The notes under the pieces: generated by a model
Told to the model about the DNA's origin: nothing
The model's database searches: none
What the model saw: the letters and a program-made list of their open reading frames with translations, nothing else
Position numbers and translations under genes: made by a program
In this document: positions 37,613 to 47,026 of the stretch, in pieces
Position numbering within the stretch: the stretch's first letter is position 1
How the letters are laid out: every line of letters starts with the position of its first letter
Source of the DNA: Micrococcus cohnii
Lineage (GTDB): Bacteria > Actinomycetota > Actinomycetes > Actinomycetales > Micrococcaceae
Assembly (NCBI RefSeq): GCF_014205175.1
Contig: NZ_JACHNA010000001.1
Span: 992,001 to 1,056,000 of the forward strand
Length of the DNA stretch: 64,000 nt
Direction: 5' to 3'

Positions 37613-39037
37613 ATGTTCAGCAAGGTCGAGGACGTGCTCTCGTACATCAAGGAGGAGGGCGTCGAGTTCGTCGACATCCGCTTCACCGACATGCCGGGAC
37701 AGCAGCACCACTTCAACGTGCCGGCCTCGACGGTGGACGAGGACTTCTTCGTGGACGGGCAGCTGTTCGACGGCTCCTCGATCCGTGGCTTCCAGGGCAT
37801 CGCCGAGTCCGACATGCAGCTGATCCCGGACATCGCCACCGCGTTCATCGACCCGTTCCGCGTGCGCAAGACGCTGGCCATGAACTTCTCCATCGTGAAC
37901 CCTCGCACCGGCGAGGCCTACCAGCGCGACCCGCGTGGCGTTGCCCAACGCGCGGAGGAGTACCTCGCCTCGTCCGGCGTCGCCGACACCGCGTTCTTCG
38001 CCTCCGAGGCGGAGTTCTACATCTTCGACGATGTGCGCTACAAGTCGACCCCGCGCGAGTCCTACTACGCCGTCGACTCCGAGGAGGCGTGGTGGAACAC
38101 CGACCGCGTCGAGCAGGGCGGCAACCTCGGCCACAAGACCCCCGAGGGCGGCGGATACTTCCCCGTCTCCCCCGTCGACAAGCAGGCGGACCTGCGCGAC
38201 GAGATCTCTCACGTGCTGGGCGAGGTCGGCCTCGAGGTCGAGCGTGCGCACCACGAGGTGGGCGCACCGGGGCAGGCGGAGATCAACTACAAGTTCAACA
38301 CGCTGACCCACTCGGCCGACGACCTGCAGAAGTTCAAGTACGTCGTGAAGAACGTCGCCGAGCAGTTCGGGCAGACGGCCACCTTCATGCCGAAGCCGGT
38401 CTTCGGCGACGGCGGTTCGGGCATGCACTGCCACCAGTCGCTGTGGAACGGCGGCGAGCCGCTGTTCTACGACGAGAAGGGTTATGCGAACCTCTCGGAC
38501 GTCGCCCGCTGGTACATCGGCGGCCTGCTCGAGCACTCGACCGCCGTGCTCGCGTTCACGAACCCGACCGTGAACTCCTACCGTCGCCTGGTGCCGGGCT
38601 TCGAGGCGCCCGTCTCGATGGTGTACTCGCAGGGCAACCGCTCGGCGGGGATCCGCATCCCGATCACCGGCTCGAATCCGAAGGCCAAGCGTCTCGAGTT
38701 CCGCGCGCCCGACGCCTCCTCGAACCCGTACCTGGCCTACGCCGCCCAGCTGATGGCCGGACTCGACGGCATCCGCAACCGCATCGAGCCGGCCGAGCCG
38801 ATCGACAAGGACCTCTACGAGCTGCCGCCGGAAGAGATGGCCGACATCAAGAAGGCCCCCGCCTCCCTCGAGGAGGCCCTGCGCGGCCTCGAGGAGGACC
38901 ACGAGTTCCTCCTCGCCGGCGATGTGTTCACCGAGGACCTGATCCGCACGTGGATCGAGTACAAGCGTGAGCAGGAGATCGCGCCGCTGACGATGCGGCC
39001 GAACCCGTACGAGTTCGAGCTGTACTACTCGGTCTGA
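37613..39037 (+). CDS. glnA: Glutamine synthetase type I (GlnA1), adenylylatable
   Basis: 474 residues. It makes glutamine from glutamate, ammonia and ATP as a dodecamer. Visible are the N-terminal [13 protein letters not shown], the metal and ATP residues ([18 protein letters not shown]), NRSAGIRIP, and the adenylylation site Tyr402 in DLYELPPEE. Tyr402 makes it the target of GlnE, encoded 2.9 kb downstream (40290-43448). ATG 37613 is preceded at a distance by AAGGAAGG. A hairpin ends the transcript. Confidence 0.96.
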   Translation: MFSKVEDVLSYIKEEGVEFVDIRFTDMPGQQHHFNVPASTVDEDFFVDGQLFDGSSIRGFQGIAESDMQLIPDIATAFIDPFRVRKTLAMNFSIVNPRTGEAYQRDPRGVAQRAEEYLASSGVADTAFFASEAEFYIFDDVRYKSTPRESYYAVDSEEAWWNTDRVEQGGNLGHKTPEGGGYFPVSPVDKQADLRDEISHVLGEVGLEVERAHHEVGAPGQAEINYKFNTLTHSADDLQKFKYVVKNVAEQFGQTATFMPKPVFGDGGSGMHCHQSLWNGGEPLFYDEKGYANLSDVARWYIGGLLEHSTAVLAFTNPTVNSYRRLVPGFEAPVSMVYSQGNRSAGIRIPITGSNPKAKRLEFRAPDASSNPYLAYAAQLMAGLDGIRNRIEPAEPIDKDLYELPPEEMADIKKAPASLEEALRGLEEDHEFLLAGDVFTEDLIRTWIEYKREQEIAPLTMRPNPYEFELYYSV

Positions 39038-39058
39038 GTCGCCCGACGCGGCAGCCGC

Positions 39059-39094
39059 ACGGCCCGTCGTCTCCTCGCGGAGACGGCGGGCCGT
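39059..39094 (+). terminator. Terminator hairpin after glnA1
   Basis: 16-base arms (39059-39074 and 39079-39094) with one G-U-type pair and a TCGC loop. Confidence 0.8.
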
Positions 39095-39207
39095 CGTCGT
39101 GCGGTGCGGATCACAGCCTGTGGTCCGGCCCGGCAGGAATAGCCTGACCGCCTCCGGCGCTGACAGCCAGAGGAGAACCGTCAGCCCCCGTCGCCAGGAG
39201 CCACACC

Positions 39208-40254
39208 ATGAGCGCCGCAGATCAGCCCACCACCACCGCCGAGCCGAGCGACCACCCCCAGGACCGTGAGGGCCGCCTGCCCGTGTCCATGCTCGACCTG
39301 GCCACGGTGAAGCCCGGTCGCAGCGTGCGCGAGGCACTGGAGGAGTCGGTCGAGCTCTCACAGCTCGCCGAGGCCCAGGGCTTCGAACGAGTCTGGTTCG
39401 CCGAGCACCACAACATGTCCGGCATCGCCTCATCGGCGACTGCCGTCCTGCTGGCCCACGTGGCGTCGCAGACCAGCAGCATCCGCCTGGGCTCCGGCGG
39501 GGTCATGCTGCCCAATCACTCCCCGCTGGTCATCGCCGAGCAGTTCGGCACCCTGGCCGAACTGCATCCGGACCGCATCGATCTGGGCCTCGGCCGTGCG
39601 CCGGGCACGGACCAGCGCACGCTGCAGGCCCTGCGGCGGGACCCGTCTGCGGCCGACCGGTTCCCGCAGGACGTGCTCGAGCTGCAAGGATATCTCCGCG
39701 GCGAATCTCGGGTGCCGGGCATCGACGCGTACCCGGGGCACGGCACCGACGTGCCCCTGTACATCCTCGGCTCGTCGCTGTTCGGCGCGCAGCTGGCCGC
39801 GCAGCTCGGCCTGCCATACGCGTTCGCCTCGCATTTCGCGCCGCAGATGCTGGACCAGGCGGCGCGTGTTTACCGAGAGCAGTACCAGCCGTCCCAGGCG
39901 CACCCTCAGCCGCACTTCATCGCGGCGCTGAACGTGATCGCCCTCGACGACGCAGCCGAGGCCCACCAGCAGTTCGTGCAGGCGCAGCAGATGCGGGTCC
40001 AGCTGCTCGTGGGTCGCGGACGAGACTTCTCCGAGGCCGAGCTCGACACGCTGATGGACTCGCCGGCGGCCGAACAAGTGCTCGGCATGCTCAAGCACTC
40101 CGCCGTCGGGACGGGCTCGAGCGTGGCGGAGCATGTCCGCGGCTTCGCGGACCACGTGCGTGCGGACGAGGTCATGGTGACGGCCCTGGCCCCGGACCTG
40201 GCCCCGCGGCGGCGCACCCTCGAGCTGCTGGGCGAGCACCTGGTCCGTGCCTGA
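39208..40254 (+). CDS. LLM-class flavin-dependent oxidoreductase (bacterial luciferase-like)
   Basis: 348 residues in the TIM-barrel luciferase-like family that uses FMN or F420. Characteristic stretches are [31 protein letters not shown] (about 59-70), [21 protein letters not shown] and [11 protein letters not shown]. The substrate is unknown. ATG 39208 has AGGAG just upstream, and a possible TAGCCT -10 box lies near 39138. It sits alone between glnA1 and glnE and need not be linked to nitrogen metabolism. Confidence 0.88.
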   Translation: MSAADQPTTTAEPSDHPQDREGRLPVSMLDLATVKPGRSVREALEESVELSQLAEAQGFERVWFAEHHNMSGIASSATAVLLAHVASQTSSIRLGSGGVMLPNHSPLVIAEQFGTLAELHPDRIDLGLGRAPGTDQRTLQALRRDPSAADRFPQDVLELQGYLRGESRVPGIDAYPGHGTDVPLYILGSSLFGAQLAAQLGLPYAFASHFAPQMLDQAARVYREQYQPSQAHPQPHFIAALNVIALDDAAEAHQQFVQAQQMRVQLLVGRGRDFSEAELDTLMDSPAAEQVLGMLKHSAVGTGSSVAEHVRGFADHVRADEVMVTALAPDLAPRRRTLELLGEHLVRA

Positions 40255-40289
40255 TCACCGCAGCACGATGCCGCCCGCCGCCGGCCCGC

Positions 40290-43200
40290 TCACAGACCGT
40301 AAAAGTGCTTCTCGAACACCTGCCGTGCGTGTCGGCTCACCCTCAGGTAGTGCTGCTCGAACTCGGTGCCGGCGGCATCAGGCCCGAGACACCACAGCGC
40401 CAACACCGCCAGGTCGGTGGCCTTGGCCGGCAGCACGTCGCTGGTCTTGCCCGTCCACAGGAAGCTGACGGCCCGCACCCGCGTGGCCAGCAGCCACGCG
40501 GCTTCGAGGGCCCGGGCGTCCTCTGCCGGCAGCAGCTCGTGCTCGGCCAGGGCGCACAGTGCCGGCAGCGTCTGGGTCGTGCGGAGAGCCTCGACCCGGT
40601 GAGCATGCCGCAGCTGCAGCGTCTGCACGAGCCACTCGACATCTGAGAGCCCACCGCGGCCGAGCTTGACGTGCCGGGCGGGGTCCGCGCCGCGTGGCAG
40701 CCGCTCGGACTCGACCCGAGCCTTGATCCGGCGAATCTCGCGCAGCTGAGCGTCGGTGAGATCGCCGCGGTAGCGCACCGAGTCGATCCACTCGCGCGTG
40801 GTCTCCGCCAGGTCCGGATCGCCCGCGATCACGCGGGCGCGCGTCATCGCCTGGCGCTCCCACACCTCGGCCCAACGTTCGTAATACTCGCGGTAGGACT
40901 CGAGGGTGCGGGCCAGCGGCCCCTGCCGGCCCTCGGGCCTGAGGTCAGCGTCCATCTCGAGCGTGCGCTCGCCGGGCAGCGGCGGGGAGGCCGGCCTCCG
41001 CAGCAGCGCAGCCACCTGCTGGGCGATCCGCACGGCCTGACGCTGCGCGGCGTCCTCGTCGACCCCCGGCCGTGGACGATGCACGTACATGACGTCCATG
41101 TCCGATCCATAGGTGATCTCGCGCCCGCCCTGACGGCCCATGGCGATCACGGCGACGTCGGTGAGCAGCTGTTCCTCGGCCTCCAGCACGCGCAGGCACG
41201 TCTGGAGCGCACCGACCACGGCGACGGCGTCAATGTCGGCCAGGGCCAGGGACGCCTGGCTCTGGTCAAGCCGACCCAGGGCATCCGCGACCGCGATGCG
41301 CAGCACCTCACGACGCCGCACCTGCCGCACGTGCCGGATCACCTGGGCGGCGGTCTCGTCGTCGCTGTGCCGTGCCAGCCGGGCTCCCAGCTGCCGCCAC
41401 AGCGCGGCCGCGTCGATCGGGCTGAGCTGTTTGTCGTCACCGAACCATGCCGCGGCCTCGGGCGTGTGCTCAAGCTGGTCGCCGATGAAGCGCGATGTCG
41501 AGAGAACGCGGCACAGCCGTCTCGCCGCGGCATCCGAGTCCCGCAGCATCCGCAGAAACCACGACGAGGATCCCAGATTCTCGGAGAGTCGGCGGAAGGC
41601 GACCAGGCCCGTGTCCGGATCGGCGCCCTCGGCGAGCCATCCCAGCATGACCGGCAGCAGATGACGCTGCATCGCGGCCCGGCGGGACACACCCGTGGTC
41701 AGCGACTCGATATGGCGCAGGGCCCCGCGCGGGTCGCGATAGCCCAGGGCAGCCAACCGTGCCCGCACGGAGTCCGCGCTCAGCTGTGCCTCCCCCGCCG
41801 ACAGGGCCGCCGTCGTCGAGAGCAGCGGGCGGAAGAAGATGCGTTCGTGCAGCTGCCGGACCTCGCGTCGGACCTGCCGGAACCGGGCCTGCACGTCCTC
41901 CCCGCGCGTGGGGCGCACATCCGCCGCCCCGCGCATCACCCGGGAGAGCACGCGCAGCGCCTCGTCCTTGGCCGGCAGAAGGTGGGTGCGACGCATGTGC
42001 GTCAGTTGGACACGGTGCTCGAGGCAGCGCAGCCACCGGTAGTGCTGCGCGAGGGCCTCGGCGTCGCGCGTGCCGATGTAGGCGGCCTGTTGCAGGCGCG
42101 AGACCGCCTCGAGCGTGCCGCGCACACGCACGGTCTCATCGGCACGGCCGTGCACCAGCTGCAGCAGCTGTGCTGTGAACTCGACGTCGCGCAGTCCGCC
42201 GGCACCGAGCTTGATCTGCCGCTCGCGTTCGGCCGGGGCGATGTTCTCCTGCACCCGTGCCCGCATGCGCCGCACGTTTTCGACGAAGCCCTCCCGCTGC
42301 GAGGACTCCCACACCAACGGCCAGATCCGGTCGATGTAGACCTGCCCGAGCGCGGCGTCCCCGGCGATCGGCCGCGCCTTAAGTAGCGCTTGGAACTCCC
42401 AGCCATGGGCCCACCTCCGGTAATACTGGGCGTGCGAGTCCAGGGTCCGCGAGAGCGCTCCGTCCTTGCCCTCCGGGCGCAGGTTCGCGTCGACCTCCCA
42501 CAGCCCGGGTTCCGGGGCGGCTGCACCGATCACCTTCGAGATCCCGGCGGCCAGGTCCGCGGCGATGCCGGACACCTGCGCCTCGTCGAGCTCCGCTGTT
42601 GCCGGGCAGTCCGGATCCGTGGAGTCCGGCGTCTGGGACGGCGTCGGATCGGCGTGGACGAAGATCACGTCGACGTCGGAGATGTAGTTCAGCTCGCGGG
42701 CCCCGCATTTGCCCATCCCGATGACGGCCAGCCGCACCTGCGCGGCGGCCTCGCCATGACGCTCGCGCAGCTGCGCACGAGTCACCGCGAGCGCGGCCTC
42801 GATCGCAGCCGCCGCGAGATCGGCCAGCCAGGCCGAGACGCTCGGCTGGACCGCGGTCGGGTCCTGTGCGGAGAGGTCCCGCAGGGCGATCGCGGTCAGC
42901 TGCCGGCGGTACGCACGGCGCAGCGCGACGGCGGCGTCGGGACCGTCCAGGCCCGCCACGGGCGGCCCGGTCCGTCCGGGTTCGGCACGGACCGCCTCGA
43001 GCAGCAGAGAGCGCAGCCGGTCCCGCCCGTCGGACCACGCCGTGCCCTCACGGGTGGGGTCCGGCTCCCCCAACGCCGGTGCCGTGGCGACAGCCCGCGC
43101 CGGGTCGAACACCAGGTCGGCGTTCTCGGGCACGCGGATGAGGAACTCCGCCAGGCTCTCGGAGGCTCCCAGCAGCCGCATCAGGGTGGCGGCCCGGTCC

Positions 43201-43448
43201 TCGTCGCTCAGGACGGCGTGCAGGCCGGGGACCCGTTCGGACAGCCGGATCCACAGCAGCAGAGCCTGGTCGGGGTCCGGCGCGTGGGCCAGGGCGCCCA
43301 ACAGCGCGTCCCGGTCGAGCTGAGCGAGCTCAGGATCGGCGAACAGCCGCTGGGCGCGGCTCAGGTCCGTGAAGCCCGCCGCCGTCAGGGCGCGGCGGGA
43401 CGGGCCGTCGTCGGGGGCGGAGGAGCCGGGCAGCTCATTCATAGGCAC
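40290..43448 (-). CDS. glnE: Bifunctional glutamine synthetase adenylyltransferase / deadenylase
   Basis: 1052 residues with the two nucleotidyltransferase domains of GlnE: the N-terminal one (GMGKCGARELNYISDVDVIF, deadenylating in E. coli) and the C-terminal one (AMGRQGGREITYGSDMDVMY, adenylylating), each followed by a helical domain. It adds or removes AMP at Tyr402 of GlnA1. Start candidates are GTG 43448 and ATG 43442, six bases apart, with no clear ribosome site. It lies 6 bases after the glnA2 stop, so it is co-transcribed with glnA2, which itself lacks the target Tyr. Confidence 0.94.
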   Translation of the reverse strand: MPMNELPGSSAPDDGPSRRALTAAGFTDLSRAQRLFADPELAQLDRDALLGALAHAPDPDQALLLWIRLSERVPGLHAVLSDEDRAATLMRLLGASESLAEFLIRVPENADLVFDPARAVATAPALGEPDPTREGTAWSDGRDRLRSLLLEAVRAEPGRTGPPVAGLDGPDAAVALRRAYRRQLTAIALRDLSAQDPTAVQPSVSAWLADLAAAAIEAALAVTRAQLRERHGEAAAQVRLAVIGMGKCGARELNYISDVDVIFVHADPTPSQTPDSTDPDCPATAELDEAQVSGIAADLAAGISKVIGAAAPEPGLWEVDANLRPEGKDGALSRTLDSHAQYYRRWAHGWEFQALLKARPIAGDAALGQVYIDRIWPLVWESSQREGFVENVRRMRARVQENIAPAERERQIKLGAGGLRDVEFTAQLLQLVHGRADETVRVRGTLEAVSRLQQAAYIGTRDAEALAQHYRWLRCLEHRVQLTHMRRTHLLPAKDEALRVLSRVMRGAADVRPTRGEDVQARFRQVRREVRQLHERIFFRPLLSTTAALSAGEAQLSADSVRARLAALGYRDPRGALRHIESLTTGVSRRAAMQRHLLPVMLGWLAEGADPDTGLVAFRRLSENLGSSSWFLRMLRDSDAAARRLCRVLSTSRFIGDQLEHTPEAAAWFGDDKQLSPIDAAALWRQLGARLARHSDDETAAQVIRHVRQVRRREVLRIAVADALGRLDQSQASLALADIDAVAVVGALQTCLRVLEAEEQLLTDVAVIAMGRQGGREITYGSDMDVMYVHRPRPGVDEDAAQRQAVRIAQQVAALLRRPASPPLPGERTLEMDADLRPEGRQGPLARTLESYREYYERWAEVWERQAMTRARVIAGDPDLAETTREWIDSVRYRGDLTDAQLREIRRIKARVESERLPRGADPARHVKLGRGGLSDVEWLVQTLQLRHAHRVEALRTTQTLPALCALAEHELLPAEDARALEAAWLLATRVRAVSFLWTGKTSDVLPAKATDLAVLALWCLGPDAAGTEFEQHYLRVSRHARQVFEKHFYGL

Positions 43449-43454
43449 TGCTGC

Positions 43455-44795
43455 TCAGAGCCCGGTGAGGTAGCGCTTGATCTCGTACGGGGTGACCTCC
43501 ACACGGTAGTCGTCCCATTCCTGACGCTTGTTGCGCAGCAGCGTCGAGAAGACGTGCTCGCCGAGCACCTCCGCCACGAACTCGGAGTCCTCCATCACGC
43601 GCACCGCGTCGTGCAGCGTGCCCGGCAACGGCGCGTGGCCGAGGGCCCGACGTTCAAACGTGGTCAAGGCGTTGACGTCGTCCTGGGCGGGGTCCGGCAG
43701 CTCGTAGCCCTCTTCGATGCCCTTGAGCCCCGCCGAGATCAGCACCGCGTACGCGAGATACGGGTTGGCGGAGGCGTCGATGCCCCGGTACTCGATGCGG
43801 GCGGAGCCGGCCTTGTCCGGTTTGTACAGGGGCACCCGGACCAGCGCCGAGCGGTTGTTGTGGCCCCAGGAGACGTAGGCGGGCGCCTCTCCGCCGCCCC
43901 AGAGTCGCTTGTAGGAGTTCACGAACTGGTGAGTGATCGCGGTGATCTCCTCCGAATGGCGCAGCAGTCCCGCAATGAACTGACGCGCGGTGCGCGAGAG
44001 CCGGTACTCGTCGGCCGGGTCGTAGAAGGAGTTGGAATCGCCCTCGAACAGCGAGAAGTGCGTGTGCATGCCGGATCCGGGGTGATGGGAGAACGGCTTC
44101 GGCATGAACGTGGCGTACAGCCCCTGGCTGCGGGCGACCTCCTTGACGATCGTGCGGAAGGTCATGATGTTGTCGGCCGTCGTCAGGGCGTCCGCGGCGC
44201 GCAGGTCAATCTCGTTCTGTCCCGGCCCGTCCTCGTGGTGGGAGAACTCGACGGAGATCCCCATCTCCTCCAGCAGCGTCACCGAGCTGCGGCGGAAGTC
44301 CTGGGCATCGCTTCCGGGCACATGGTCGAAATAGCCCGAGGTGTCCGCAGGCACCGGCTGCCCGTCGGGCCCGGGCTGGTCGCTGGCGAGCAGATAGAAC
44401 TCGATCTCCGGGTGGGTGAAGCAGGTGAACCCCATGTCCGCGGCCTTGTCGAGCGCACGGCGCAGCACATGCCGCGGATCGGCCGGGTACGGCTCGCCCT
44501 CCGGCGTGAGCACGTCACAGAACATGCGGGAGGTCTCATCGTCCTCGCCGCGCCAGGGAAGCACCTGGAACGTCGACGGGTCCGGTTGCAGCAGCATGTC
44601 GGACTCGAAGATGCGGGTGTACCCGTCGATCGACGAGCCATCGAAGCCCAGGCCCTCGGAAAACGCCGCGTCCACCTCGGCGGGCGAGAGCGCGACAGAC
44701 TTGAGCGTGCCGATCACGTCGGTGAACCACAGACGCACGAAGCGCACGTCCCGGTCCTGGATGGTGCGGAGAACGAAATCCTGCTGACGGTCCAT
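43455..44795 (-). CDS. glnA2: Glutamine synthetase type I, GlnA2 (not adenylylatable)
   Basis: 446 residues. GS core motifs are present (GFDGSSIDGYTRIFESDM, PEIEFYLL, GSGMHTHFSLF, NNRSALVRVP). The region that holds the adenylylated Tyr in GlnA1 reads DVNALTTFERRA here, so GlnE should not control it. It is similar to the second GS of mycobacteria. Start ATG 44795 is 6 bases after a TAGAGT box and is predicted leaderless. It is divergent from panB and followed by glnE. Confidence 0.92.
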   Translation of the reverse strand: MDRQQDFVLRTIQDRDVRFVRLWFTDVIGTLKSVALSPAEVDAAFSEGLGFDGSSIDGYTRIFESDMLLQPDPSTFQVLPWRGEDDETSRMFCDVLTPEGEPYPADPRHVLRRALDKAADMGFTCFTHPEIEFYLLASDQPGPDGQPVPADTSGYFDHVPGSDAQDFRRSSVTLLEEMGISVEFSHHEDGPGQNEIDLRAADALTTADNIMTFRTIVKEVARSQGLYATFMPKPFSHHPGSGMHTHFSLFEGDSNSFYDPADEYRLSRTARQFIAGLLRHSEEITAITHQFVNSYKRLWGGGEAPAYVSWGHNNRSALVRVPLYKPDKAGSARIEYRGIDASANPYLAYAVLISAGLKGIEEGYELPDPAQDDVNALTTFERRALGHAPLPGTLHDAVRVMEDSEFVAEVLGEHVFSTLLRNKRQEWDDYRVEVTPYEIKRYLTGL

Positions 44796-44801
44796 GCGCT
44801 C

Positions 44802-44807
44802 ACTCTA
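44802..44807 (-). promoter_or_regulatory. -10 box TAGAGT, leaderless promoter of glnA2
   Basis: TAGAGT on the minus strand, 6 bases before ATG 44795. Confidence 0.55.
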
Positions 44808-44868
44808 GGCCGGTGCCCGACGACACCGACAACCGCCGCGCGACGGACCTGCCCGTGCCGCGCGGCCC

Positions 44869-44874
44869 TAGAAT
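44869..44874 (+). promoter_or_regulatory. -10 box TAGAAT, leaderless promoter of panB
   Basis: TAGAAT with 7 bases to ATG 44882. With the glnA2 box it leaves about 60 bases for both -35 regions. Confidence 0.55.
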
Positions 44875-44881
44875 CGTGAGC

Positions 44882-45751
44882 ATGTCCAGCGCAGAGCAGA
44901 ACCCCGCGTCCCCCGCCGACACCGCATCCGTGTACGGCCCGCCGGCCCCGGCGAAGTACCGCACCGTGCACTTCCAGCGGGCGAAGGACGAGGGACGCCG
45001 GTTCGCGATGCTCACCAGCTACGACGCCATGACGGCAGAGATCTTCGATGCGGCCGGCGTCGAGATGCTGCTGATCGGCGACTCGGTCGGGAACACCGTG
45101 CTCGGCCACTCGACGACCCTGCCGGTGAGCCTGGACGACATGGTGCTGTTCGCCTCCGCCGTGACTCGCGGGGCCACCCGGGCTTTCGTCGTGGCGGACC
45201 TGCCGTTCGGCTCGTACGAGGCCTCCCCGCAGGACGCGGTCGCCGCGGGCGTTCGCCTGGTCAAGGAGGCCGGCGTGCACGCAGTGAAGATGGAGGGTGA
45301 CGAGCGCTTCGCCGAGCACGTGGCCGCCATGACCGCCGCCGGCGTGGCCGTCATGGCCCACATCGGCTTCACCCCGCAGTCCGAGAACGTCCTGGGCGGC
45401 TATCGGGTGCAGGGCCGCGGCGAGGACGCGACGCGGCGCATGGTCGCCTCCGCCCGCGCCCTCGAGGAGGCCGGGGCGTTCGCGGTGCTGATGGAGATGG
45501 TCCCCTCCGAGGTCGCCGCCGCCGTGGACGCCGCGCTGACCGTGCCGACGGTCGGCATCGGCGCCGGCGCCGAGACGACCGGTCAGGTGCTCGTCTGGCA
45601 GGACATGCTCGGGATGCGCACCGGGGGCGTGCCGCGGTTCGTGCGCCGGTACGCCGACTTGCACGGCACGATCACCGACGCGGTCACCCAGTACCGCCGC
45701 GATGTGCTCTCCGGGCAGTTCCCCGCCCCGGAGCACGGCTTCGAATCCTGA
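44882..45751 (+). CDS. panB: 3-methyl-2-oxobutanoate hydroxymethyltransferase
   Basis: 289 residues. It makes ketopantoate, the first committed step of pantothenate and CoA synthesis. Motifs: MLTSYDAMTAEIFDAAGVE, LLIGDSVGNTVLG, VKMEG and GIGAGAETTGQVLVWQDMLG. The N-terminal 20 residues before KYRTVHFQ are a variable tail. The start is set by the TAGAAT box 7 bases upstream; an in-frame reading to 44813 lies in the divergent promoter. Confidence 0.95.
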   Translation: MSSAEQNPASPADTASVYGPPAPAKYRTVHFQRAKDEGRRFAMLTSYDAMTAEIFDAAGVEMLLIGDSVGNTVLGHSTTLPVSLDDMVLFASAVTRGATRAFVVADLPFGSYEASPQDAVAAGVRLVKEAGVHAVKMEGDERFAEHVAAMTAAGVAVMAHIGFTPQSENVLGGYRVQGRGEDATRRMVASARALEEAGAFAVLMEMVPSEVAAAVDAALTVPTVGIGAGAETTGQVLVWQDMLGMRTGGVPRFVRRYADLHGTITDAVTQYRRDVLSGQFPAPEHGFES

Positions 45752-45778
45752 GCCGCGGCGCCTCGGTCCGCCGGCTCA
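45749..45778. terminator. Stop-codon hairpin between panB and the convergent SPOR-like gene
   Basis: TGAGCCG (45749-45755) pairs with CGGCTCA (45772-45778). The panB TGA and the reverse-strand TGA form the outer ends of the stem. Confidence 0.45.
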
Positions 45779-45988
45779 GCTGGCGTCGTTCAGCGGGTTC
45801 GCATCCCAGTCTCGGTCTTCAGCGTTCTGTTCGTCAGTGGCCTCGTTGTTCGCCGCGACGCGGCTCATCGCCGCCACGGCCTCGTCCCGGCTGGCGTAGG
45901 GACCCAGCAGCTGCGACCAGTCAGACTGGGCCCCCTGCTCGACCTCGCCGGTGCGGACGTTGTACCAAAACTGCGTGTCTTCGCTCAT
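45776..45988 (-). CDS. Small SPOR-like protein
   Basis: 70 residues. The first 48 (FWYNVRTGEVEQG...LLGPYASRDEAVAAM) match the pattern of short SPOR-type proteins found in actinobacteria. The last 20 are acidic (NAEDRDWDANPLND). No signal peptide or membrane helix, so binding to peptidoglycan is doubtful. The start ATG 45988 follows a TAGGCT box by 8 bases. It is divergent from map. Confidence 0.7.
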   Translation of the reverse strand: MSEDTQFWYNVRTGEVEQGAQSDWSQLLGPYASRDEAVAAMSRVAANNEATDEQNAEDRDWDANPLNDAS

Positions 45989-45996
45989 GGTCGACC

Positions 45997-46002
45997 AGCC
46001 TA
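45997..46002 (-). promoter_or_regulatory. -10 box TAGGCT, leaderless promoter of the SPOR-like gene
   Basis: TAGGCT on the minus strand, 8 bases before ATG 45988. Confidence 0.5.
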
Positions 46003-46026
46003 GACCGGCGGCCCGGAGCCCGGCGA

Positions 46027-46032
46027 TAGGGT
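46027..46032 (+). promoter_or_regulatory. -10 box TAGGGT, leaderless promoter of map
   Basis: TAGGGT with 7 bases to ATG 46040. It forms a compact divergent pair with the SPOR-like gene. Confidence 0.55.
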
Positions 46033-46039
46033 GGCGACC

Positions 46040-46984
46040 ATGTCCGAGAACTCCACGCACCCTGCCCCCACGCACAATGGCCCGCGACCAGACGGCCCCG
46101 CCGCCCCGGCCGAGGGCTCCCGCGCGCCGGTGGGCACACTCGCCCCGGGCGTGCAGTCCCCCGCGCCGCCGGTGCCCGCCTCGATTCCCCGGCCGGAGTA
46201 CGTCGGGAAGAAGGACGCCGACGAGGGCAACGCCTCGGACGTCTACGACGCGGCCGGGATCGAACGCATCCGCGCGGCCGGGCGCCTGGCGGCCGAGGCC
46301 ATGGAGCACACCGCCGCGCACATCCGTCCGGGCGTGAGCACCGACGAGCTGGATCGCATCGCGCACGCCTACCTCGTCGAGCACGGCGCCTACCCCTCGT
46401 GCCTGGGCTACCGCGGGTTCCCCCGCTCCATCTGCACGTCCCTGAACGAGGTGATCTGCCACGGCATCCCCGACGGCACGGTCCTCGAGGACGGCGACAT
46501 CGTCAATCTGGACATCACCGCCTACCTCGACGGCGTGCACGGCGATCACAATCGCACCTTCCTCGTCGGCGACGTGGACGAACAGTCCCGGCTGCTGGTC
46601 GAGCGCACCCACGAGGCGATGATGCGCGGGATCCGGGCCGTGAAACCGGGCCGACAGATCAACGTGATCGGCCGGGCCATCGAGTCCTACGCCAAACGCT
46701 TCGGCTACGGCGTGGTGCGCGACTTCATCGGCCACGGCGTGGGCGTCGAGTTCCACTCCGGCCTGGTGATCCCCCACTACGACACCGCACCGGCCAATGA
46801 CCGCCTCATGGTGCCCGGCATGGTCTTCACGATCGAACCGATGATCACCCTCGGCACTCATGAGTGGCAGATGTGGGACGACGGCTGGACGGTCGTCACC
46901 AAGGACCGGCAGCGGACCGCTCAGTTCGAGCACACCATCGTGGTGACCGACGACGGCGCGCAGATCCTCACGACCACGGACTGA
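46040..46984 (+). CDS. map: Methionine aminopeptidase type I
   Basis: 314 residues. The first 65 are a Pro/Ala-rich extension, as in several actinobacterial enzymes. The catalytic domain shows the metal ligands in [24 protein letters not shown] and FTIEPM, plus the C-terminal QFEHTIVVT. It removes the initiator Met from new proteins. The start at ATG 46040 is 7 bases after the TAGGGT box, and the GTG at 46031 overlaps that box. ppgK follows from its own leaderless promoter. Confidence 0.94.
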   Translation: MSENSTHPAPTHNGPRPDGPAAPAEGSRAPVGTLAPGVQSPAPPVPASIPRPEYVGKKDADEGNASDVYDAAGIERIRAAGRLAAEAMEHTAAHIRPGVSTDELDRIAHAYLVEHGAYPSCLGYRGFPRSICTSLNEVICHGIPDGTVLEDGDIVNLDITAYLDGVHGDHNRTFLVGDVDEQSRLLVERTHEAMMRGIRAVKPGRQINVIGRAIESYAKRFGYGVVRDFIGHGVGVEFHSGLVIPHYDTAPANDRLMVPGMVFTIEPMITLGTHEWQMWDDGWTVVTKDRQRTAQFEHTIVVTDDGAQILTTTD

Positions 46985-47013
46985 GCCTGACGGCCCCTGC
47001 CGCCACCGGTCCG

Positions 47014-47019
47014 TAGACT
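47014..47019 (+). promoter_or_regulatory. -10 box TAGACT, leaderless promoter of ppgK
   Basis: TAGACT with 7 bases to GTG 47027. Confidence 0.55.
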
Positions 47020-47026
47020 TAGGCCC

